Source: Prevotella sp.
Lineage (GTDB): Bacteria; Bacteroidota; Bacteroidia; Bacteroidales; Bacteroidaceae
Assembly: GCA_016285055.1 (NCBI GenBank)
Contig: JAEEPZ010000005.1
Span: 19,499 to 83,498 of the forward strand
DNA length: 64,000 nucleotides
Direction: 5' to 3'
Shown: piece by piece, positions 60,027 to 64,000 of the stretch
Numbering within the stretch: position 1 is the stretch's first letter
How the letters are laid out: each line of letters begins with the position of its first letter
Program-made: the position numbers and the translations under genes
Notes under the pieces: generated by a model
What the model saw: the letters and a program-made list of their open reading frames with translations, nothing else
Databases searched by the model: none
What the model was told of the DNA's origin: nothing

Positions 60027-63000
60027 TTAATAATGTGTGACTTTCTTTCCGTTCTTGATATACACTCCCTTGGCGGGTGCGCTCACGGGGCGGCCCTGCA
60101 GGTCGTAGAGCTGTTCGGTTTGTTGCTGTGGTACAGCAACAGACGGAACGCTGGTGATGCCGTCGCTGAGCTGCAGGACGAAGCGGCCGTTCAGGGTGCA
60201 CGGCTCAGCGACGGTGAAGGTGTAGCTGTCTGTCAGCAGGTCTGTCTGGGTGCCCGTTTCCATGTCTGTCAGCCAGAGGTGCTGCGGGGCTTGCGACAGG
60301 TCGCCGCGCATGTTGACAGCGAGGGTGTAGGTGCCGGCCTCCTGCAGGTGCATGCCTATCTGCACGCTGTTGGTGGTGGGCGGCAGTTCGTTCAGGCTGT
60401 AGCGCAGGCCGCCGGTGCGGGTGTAGAGGGCGGTGGCGCTGTCGTCCATGGTGATGAACGGTGCATCCTGACCGCTATCGTAGGCCTCGGTGGCACGTGG
60501 CGTCTGCACGATGCGGGTGCGGGCTTGGATGCTGTCACCCTGTTCGGTGTGACGCTGTAGTACAGCGTCACACACGATGCGCTGCTGGCGCAGTTGTGCA
60601 CGGCGCAGCGAGCGGGCGCTGTTGGTAGCATCGTGGCGCACCACGCGGTCGGCCTGCCGTCCCTCGGTATGGAAGGTGAGGGCGGTCTGCTTGGCACTGC
60701 GCTGGACGAGGAAGGCACGCAGCGGGTGCATGATGAAGTCATCGTCGAGCGGGCTGAAGACCTCAAAGCTTTTGTAGGGTTCTTTGTGGGCTACGAGGAT
60801 GGGACCGTCGGTGTCTATCTGACGGATGTCGAAATAGGCCATGAAGGGATTGCCTATCAGGTTCCAGCCCTCGTTGTGAGGATATTCGCCCTTGTATTCC
60901 GTCAGGGGGATGGTGACGTCGGCAGACGAGAGCGACAGCGTGTTCAGGGGTGCCGAAGACAGCATGTTGAAAGTGACGTCGTCTCTCGAACTTTCCCACT
61001 TGTCCAGCCCTGACGCATAGCGGTAAGTGCCGTACTGCAGGATGTAGCCGCGCCCGGCCTCCAACGTGGCATCGGCAGGCACGTCCTCCCACACGCGGTA
61101 GTGGTTGCCGGCAGCACGCTGGGCGCCGCTGAAGGTGCGCAGCACGAAGGGTGTGTGCGTGTCGCTGATCTTGAGGTCGCTGACTTTCATGTCGAAGGGC
61201 GGTGTGAAGAAGAACCACTTGTCGACCTGATACTCCAGGTTCATCTCCATCGACTGTGCCGTCATCGTGCCCTCGTTGATGAGGGTGCCCGTGGTCTGGT
61301 CGTCCCAGCCATACCAGCCTAAGCGGTAGTCGTAGCGCAGGTGGTTGACTGGCCAGTTGACCTTCTTGCCCACGTGCAGGTGGCCGGAATAGTGGTAGTT
61401 CCAGTCGGGATTGTAAGTGATGGCGAGGTTGGCGTTGCTGACAACGGGGAACCACGTGGAGTCGGTGCTGACGGTAGTGGCCACCAGCACGTCCTTGGGT
61501 GTGTAGCCCGTCAGCGGCCTGATGTTAATAAAGCCGTTAAAGCCTTGGTCCTGCCTGTAGGCCTCTACCGATGCAGCGGGTACATAGAGTGCGCCGCCGT
61601 CCCAGTTGCGGTAGAGGTCGCCCCAATTGTATGGCGGCACAGCAGCGCGCAGAACGATGCTGTCGCAGGCTGGGCCGTCGCCCTGAAAGGCCCATGAGCG
61701 CAGCTGTGAGATGGTGCTGGGGAAGTCGACGTAGCGCAGGCGCTCGCTGTAGAAGGCACGCTCGCCGACATACTCCACGCCCTCGGGCAACACCACGCGG
61801 CTGTAGTTACCATTATTGAAGGCCCGTTCCTCTATCCGGCGCACCGATGCAGGGATGCTGACCTTCTCAAGCGGCGTGTTGCAGAAGGCCCAGCTCCCAA
61901 TCTGCGTCAGTCCCTCCGGCAGGTCGATGTGGGTGAGCTGCTTGCAGTCATTGAAGGCATTGCCGTCAATCCTCGTCACACAGTCGTGCAGCGTCGCACT
62001 GGTCAGGTTGATGCAGTTGCAGCAGATGTGGTTGGGCACCACGTTGATGAGCGGCGGCTGCACGTAGCTCGTCTTGCTCTGGTTGTTGTTGAACACCCAT
62101 TCGCCTAAGAAGCGCAGGCCCATAGGCAGGGCCACGTCCTCCAGCAGCTTACAGTTGCTGAAGGCCGAGCCTTGCAGGTAGAGCAGTCCGCTGGGAAGAG
62201 TGGCGTGGCGCAGGCTCTCGCAGTCTTCAAAGGCACCGCTCTGTATCTCCACCACGTTGGCGGGCACGTCGATGCTGGTGAGGCGGCTGTAGCGGAAACA
62301 CTGCTTGCCGATGACCTGCAGCGTCGTGGGCAGGGTGATGTGGTCGAAGCGGGTGTCCCAGAAGACGGCCTCGTCCAAGTGCGTCAGTCCTTCAGGCAGT
62401 TGCGGTGAGGGTAGCATGTAGCAGCGCACGAAGGCATCGTGCTCAATGCGCTTGACACGCATGGGGATGTTCACCTCCTCCAGTGCCTGACAGTCGCTGA
62501 AGCAGCGCGCAGGGATGGTGGTCAGGCCGCGGCTGAGGTGCACGCGACGCAGCTGCAGGCAGTTCTCAAAGATGTTGTAGCCCAAGGAGGTGACGGCATC
62601 GGGCATGTCGAGCTGTTCGATGCCGGTATTATAGAAGGCATAGTTGCCAATGGTGGTCAGCGCGGCGGGCAGGGTGACGCGCTTCAGGGCGGCACACTGA
62701 GAGAACGCGCTCTCGCCGATTGTCTCTACGCTGTCGGGCACGACGATGCTGGTGAGGGCCTTGCAGTTATAGAACATACTGCCGCCAATCTCCTTGATCC
62801 TGTTGGGCAGGGTGACGCTTTCCAGCTTTTCACAGCTATGGAAGGTGCTATAGCCTATGGCGGTGACTGACTGGGGCAGCGACGCCTTCTTGAGGTTTCC
62901 ACAGTAGAGGAACAGGTTGTTGCCGATGGTCTCCACGCCATTGGGGATGGTGATGGTCTCCAGCTTCTCGCAGCCGCTGAACACCTGGTCGCCGATGGTC

Positions 63001-63638
63001 TTCAGCGTGGAGGGCAGGGTGACGCTGGTCAGCGACGAGCATTTTTGGAAACTGGACTCTGGCAAGTCCGTCACACCCTCAGGGATGGCCATTTGCTGCA
63101 AAGCCGTGCAGTCGTGGAACATAGCCCAGTGAATCTCCGTCACATGGTCGGGCCACGTCACCTGCGTCAGCTTCTTATTATTTCCCAAATTGTGCTGGAT
63201 GAGTGTGAGCGTCTTGGGAAAGATGAAATGTTTGAGCGAGTCAGTGCTGGCATCGCAGACCATCTGATACAGCTTGCTGGGACCCGGATAGGTGTAGTAG
63301 TAGCTGGCTTCATACCAGGCGATGGTCTCTGCGTTGTCCTTCACTTGCGAGAGGTCGAGCACCTTCGCCTTCTTTATCAAGGCCTGTATGGCCTGGCGCC
63401 CGTCGCTGTCGTAGTCCTCCCTATAGAAGTCGGTGCCTGTGAAGCGCACGTGGGTAAGGTTGTACTTCTCGGACAGCTCCTGATAGGTGCAGCCGAAGCG
63501 GTCTTGCACCAGCTGCGGCATGTATGCCACCTTCGCCGGCAGCTCTATCACCGTCCATTCCTGTGCACGCGCCGTCACTATGGGCAACAGGGCTGCGAGG
63601 GCTAGCGTGGCCATGATTGTTCGTCTCAGTTTCTTCAT
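60027..63638 (-). CDS. BspA-like leucine-rich repeat surface protein
   Basis: A 1203-residue secreted protein. A signal peptide ('IMATLALAALLPIVTARAQ') is followed by about 25 BspA/LRR_5 repeats from residue about 140 to 680, each near 23 residues with the pattern 'L..V.LP..L..IG..AF..C..L' (e.g. 'ITIPNGVETIGNNLFLYCGN'). The C-terminal 450 residues are beta-rich, and the protein ends with the anchoring-type tail 'LQGRPVSAPAKGVYIKNGKK'. Such proteins are adhesins in oral and gut Bacteroidetes. It is the first gene of an operon with the giant protein. Confidence 0.9.
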   Translation of the reverse strand: MKKLRRTIMATLALAALLPIVTARAQEWTVIELPAKVAYMPQLVQDRFGCTYQELSEKYNLTHVRFTGTDFYREDYDSDGRQAIQALIKKAKVLDLSQVKDNAETIAWYEASYYYTYPGPSKLYQMVCDASTDSLKHFIFPKTLTLIQHNLGNNKKLTQVTWPDHVTEIHWAMFHDCTALQQMAIPEGVTDLPESSFQKCSSLTSVTLPSTLKTIGDQVFSGCEKLETITIPNGVETIGNNLFLYCGNLKKASLPQSVTAIGYSTFHSCEKLESVTLPNRIKEIGGSMFYNCKALTSIVVPDSVETIGESAFSQCAALKRVTLPAALTTIGNYAFYNTGIEQLDMPDAVTSLGYNIFENCLQLRRVHLSRGLTTIPARCFSDCQALEEVNIPMRVKRIEHDAFVRCYMLPSPQLPEGLTHLDEAVFWDTRFDHITLPTTLQVIGKQCFRYSRLTSIDVPANVVEIQSGAFEDCESLRHATLPSGLLYLQGSAFSNCKLLEDVALPMGLRFLGEWVFNNNQSKTSYVQPPLINVVPNHICCNCINLTSATLHDCVTRIDGNAFNDCKQLTHIDLPEGLTQIGSWAFCNTPLEKVSIPASVRRIEERAFNNGNYSRVVLPEGVEYVGERAFYSERLRYVDFPSTISQLRSWAFQGDGPACDSIVLRAAVPPYNWGDLYRNWDGGALYVPAASVEAYRQDQGFNGFINIRPLTGYTPKDVLVATTVSTDSTWFPVVSNANLAITYNPDWNYHYSGHLHVGKKVNWPVNHLRYDYRLGWYGWDDQTTGTLINEGTMTAQSMEMNLEYQVDKWFFFTPPFDMKVSDLKISDTHTPFVLRTFSGAQRAAGNHYRVWEDVPADATLEAGRGYILQYGTYRYASGLDKWESSRDDVTFNMLSSAPLNTLSLSSADVTIPLTEYKGEYPHNEGWNLIGNPFMAYFDIRQIDTDGPILVAHKEPYKSFEVFSPLDDDFIMHPLRAFLVQRSAKQTALTFHTEGRQADRVVRHDATNSARSLRRAQLRQQRIVCDAVLQRHTEQGDSIQARTRIVQTPRATEAYDSGQDAPFITMDDSATALYTRTGGLRYSLNELPPTTNSVQIGMHLQEAGTYTLAVNMRGDLSQAPQHLWLTDMETGTQTDLLTDSYTFTVAEPCTLNGRFVLQLSDGITSVPSVAVPQQQTEQLYDLQGRPVSAPAKGVYIKNGKKVTHY

Positions 63639-63735
63639 GTCTTCCTATGTGTTGTTTGGTTAATAGTAGGATGTCGCGGCCTGGTAGGCTCGCATGGAGT
63701 CGCGAGCTGATGGGCTGCTCGCGTGATATCGGGAG

Positions 63736-63765
63736 CAAATATACAAAAATAATAATCAATCTCAA
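63736..63765 (-). promoter_or_regulatory. Promoter of the BspA-like/giant protein operon
   Basis: On the minus strand TTG (63763-63765), 19 bases, TATATTTG (63736-63743). It would give a leader of about 90 nucleotides before the start at 63638. Confidence 0.65.
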
Positions 63766-63910
63766 CAAATAATGATTAAGAATTATTACATCTTCTCCAA
63801 TTTCGTCATTTTTTTGTATTTTTGAACACTCCGCATCTTCGTTCTTTCGCCGCATCTTCGTACCTTTGGCTGGCGCCGAAGGCACTTTCGCTTCCATATA
63901 ACAAATTTGT

Positions 63911-64000
63911 TTAGGAGGCTTCTGCAAGTCTTTGGTCAAGTTTAAACAGTGCCTTTTTTGCCCGTTCTATTTTTCTGATTAATAGTTCCTTCTCGTCGCT
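63911..64000 (-). CDS. 3' end of a minus-strand gene, partial
   Basis: The last 29 codons before a TAA at 63911 read 'DEKELLIRKIERAKKALFK' and end 'LDQRLAEAS'. The sequence is highly charged and looks like a true C-terminal helix. The rest lies outside the window and the family cannot be told. Confidence 0.5.
   Translation of the reverse strand, partial: SDEKELLIRKIERAKKALFKLDQRLAEAS

Noticed and set aside
1..64000. tRNA, rRNA, tmRNA, riboswitch or insertion-sequence transposase
   Set aside because: I looked through the intergenic sequences and recognised none; a covariance-model search would be needed to exclude small structured RNAs.

Overview
The window looks like chromosomal DNA from a gut-type Bacteroidales bacterium, most likely Prevotella-like. 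The basis is Bacteroidetes -33/-7 promoters (TTTG, about 19-20 bp, TAnnTTTG), families largely confined to this phylum (DUF4301, DUF3127, BT_3928-type DoxX protein, DUF5112/DUF5113 kinase, M64 peptidase, BspA-type LRR protein), and secreted proteins ending in a short 'KGVYxxxGKKxxxx' tail. No rRNA, tRNA, CRISPR array, transposase or phage gene was recognised. Genus-level placement is an inference.

Layout. 0-11 kb: DUF4301 protein, greA, a two-gene RND efflux pump, a family 2 glycosyltransferase with mtaB, a small lipoprotein and an EamA-type transporter. 11-17.6 kb: kdgK and kdgA (last steps of hexuronate breakdown) run into a very large membrane sensor kinase, its response regulator and a half-size AbgT-like membrane protein. 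17.7-30 kb is the accessory-looking stretch: a DUF4160/DUF2442 pair, a decayed restriction-modification fragment, a repeat-packed 1.4 kb gap, then a replication/repair island (MgtC-like protein, DEDDh exonuclease, dnaN, DUF3127 OB-fold protein), a DUF3791-DUF3990 ADP-ribosyltransferase-like toxin candidate, a frameshifted abortive-infection-like gene, a secreted M64 peptidase split by a homopolymer frameshift, and a PIN-domain toxin-antitoxin pair.

30-44 kb is a minus-strand housekeeping run: araA, rsgA, a membrane protein, folE, a SPOR protein, tpiA, a BT_3928-type DoxX protein, DUF1599, a coiled-coil lipoprotein, a TPR protein, an orphan ABC binding lipoprotein, radA and coaBC. 44-52.5 kb is on the plus strand: a YjjG-type HAD nucleotidase, grpE-dnaJ behind a sigma-54-like -24/-12 element, folC, and a galactose operon (galM, sugar MFS transporter, galK) framed by a promoter and a terminator. 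53-64 kb: an OmpA-family lipoprotein and a two-gene operon for giant surface proteins (a 1203-aa BspA-like LRR protein followed by a 2085-aa protein). The end of one more minus-strand gene enters at the right edge.

The most unusual property is the density and variety of small intergenic repeats: duplicated triple-palindrome cassettes, a possible 560-bp MITE-like unit, a 9-bp VNTR inside a duplicated element (4 versus 16 units), purine-rich 12-bp tandem repeats near gene starts, CGTTATNACG palindrome clusters, and a low-complexity repeat inside radA. The gene-level candidates most worth testing are the DUF3791-DUF3990 module, the two-kinase sensor, the frameshifted M64 peptidase and the giant surface-protein operon.
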